NCBI GenBank assembly: GCA_036166735.1
Contig: JAYZHG010000039.1
Location: forward strand, 1 to 31,775
Reading direction: 5' to 3'
Source: JAPYTU01 sp036166735
GTDB lineage: Bacteria; Bacteroidota; Bacteroidia; Cytophagales; MED-G16
Length of the DNA: 31,775 nt
Shown: positions 31,357-31,775 of the stretch, piece by piece
Numbering within the stretch: position 1 is the stretch's first letter
Layout: the number at the start of each line of letters is the position of its first letter
Notes under the pieces: model-generated
The model's database searches: none
Told to the model about the DNA's origin: nothing
Seen by the model: only the letters and a program-made list of their open reading frames with translations
Position numbers and translations under genes: made by a program

Positions 31357-31775
31357 TTAATGATGTTTGTGTCCTCCAGGAGAAAATTGAATACCAGCAA
31401 TAAATTTTCCATCTAAACCCATCTGAATTCCATCATAATTCTGATATAATGGAACAGCATACTCGACAGAAAATCTAAAATTTTTAAATACCCCTTTTAA
31501 AACAGAGGTATTTAGCCCAAAAAATGACTGAATTATTTCATAAGATGAATTATTAGTGTTGTTAAGACTAATATCCCAAGGATCTAAATCCTCATCCATT
31601 CCATTAATTTTAGAATTAATAATGTTTTGTTGTCTATAACTTAGACTTATAATCTTTGAAAGTTTATATGACAACCAATAATTAATATTAAATAAATTAC
31701 CATAAGAATAACCCCTTGAATTGGTATTTGTAGAAACATTAAGCAGAGGTTGAAATCCTGCAGATATTTTTTTAG
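31357..31775 (-). CDS. Outer-membrane beta-barrel protein, C-terminal part
   Basis: The frame is open from the stop at 31357 to the right edge, so the gene is cut by the window; about 138 codons are present. The TTG near 31674 is internal, because the frame continues upstream (KKISAGFQPLLNV, GYSYGNLFNINYWLSYK). Alternating polar and hydrophobic strands ending in aromatic residues (INYWLSYKL, IISLSYRQQN, FRFSVEYAVPLYQNYDG, FIAGIQFSPG) are those of a beta-barrel in the outer membrane. The tail is His-rich (GGHKHH). Such putative transporter barrels often sit beside metal-related genes in Bacteroidota; substrate unknown. It is followed by the small lipoprotein gene. Confidence 0.7.
   Translation of the reverse strand, partial: KKISAGFQPLLNVSTNTNSRGYSYGNLFNINYWLSYKLSKIISLSYRQQNIINSKINGMDEDLDPWDISLNNTNNSSYEIIQSFFGLNTSVLKGVFKNFRFSVEYAVPLYQNYDGIQMGLDGKFIAGIQFSPGGHKHH

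Noticed and set aside
1..31775. tRNA, rRNA, CRISPR array, insertion sequence, prophage or integration site
   Set aside because: Nearly all of the window is filled by confident metabolic genes; the gaps are too short for rRNA or repeat-spacer arrays, and no tRNA-like cloverleaf, transposase, integrase or terminal repeat was seen.

Overview
This window looks like chromosomal DNA of an AT-rich (roughly 30% G+C), aerobic, probably marine Bacteroidota. The evidence is gene content and order: an alternative complex III operon (actABCDEF) running directly into an aa3-type cytochrome c oxidase operon, an asnC/lrp gene next to a suf Fe-S operon, an ftsX-DUF3098-uppP run, and promoter-like sequences of the Bacteroidota type (TTTG, about 19 bp, TAnnTTTG). 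Ribosome binding sites of the AGGAGG type are largely absent and leaders are A-rich, as is usual in this phylum. I cannot name a genus.

Layout. 1-192 (-): start of a short-chain dehydrogenase that runs off the left edge. 260-1732 (+): mlaE-mlaF, the membrane and ATPase parts of a lipid ABC transporter, with no MCE (MlaD) gene in the window. 1734-17688 (-): one tightly packed 16-gene respiratory unit read from right to left: actA, actB, actC, actD, actE, actF, ctaC, ctaD, ctaA, ctaB, ctaE, a second ctaE-like gene, ctaF, a cysteine-less SCO-like protein, a DUF420 protein and a small CxxC membrane protein. 17792-19471 (-): fadD-type acyl-CoA ligase. 19472-19710: a regulatory gap between divergent genes. 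19711-20178 (+): AsnC/Lrp regulator. 20245-26148 (+): sufBCDSE, a DUF59/MIP18 protein and a bacilliredoxin. 26214-30938 (+): membrane pyrophosphatase hppA, ftsX, a DUF3098 gene, and a gene fusing undecaprenyl pyrophosphate phosphatase (UppP) to a VanX-type D-Ala-D-Ala dipeptidase. 30927-31775 (-): a small lipoprotein and the C-terminal end of an outer-membrane barrel protein.

How the genes work together. ActA-F oxidise menaquinol and pass electrons to the CtaCDEF oxidase. CtaB and CtaA make heme A for that oxidase, and the DUF420, SCO-like and small CxxC proteins are probably assembly factors encoded in the same unit. The suf cluster supplies Fe-S clusters; ActB alone carries 15 cysteines for four clusters. 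The right-hand block mixes ion pumping (HppA) with cell division and envelope synthesis (FtsX, UppP-VanX).

Most notable points: the UppP-VanX fusion, whose last UppP helix ends in a perfect lipobox; a GC-rich hairpin with an overlapping 10-codon reading frame in the fadD leader; an exact-consensus promoter inside the apparent 5' end of actA, which moves its start codon; and a SCO-like protein that has lost its copper-binding cysteines. No tRNA, rRNA, CRISPR array, insertion sequence or phage gene was seen. No gene-free stretch exceeds 300 bases; the longest is 19472-19710.
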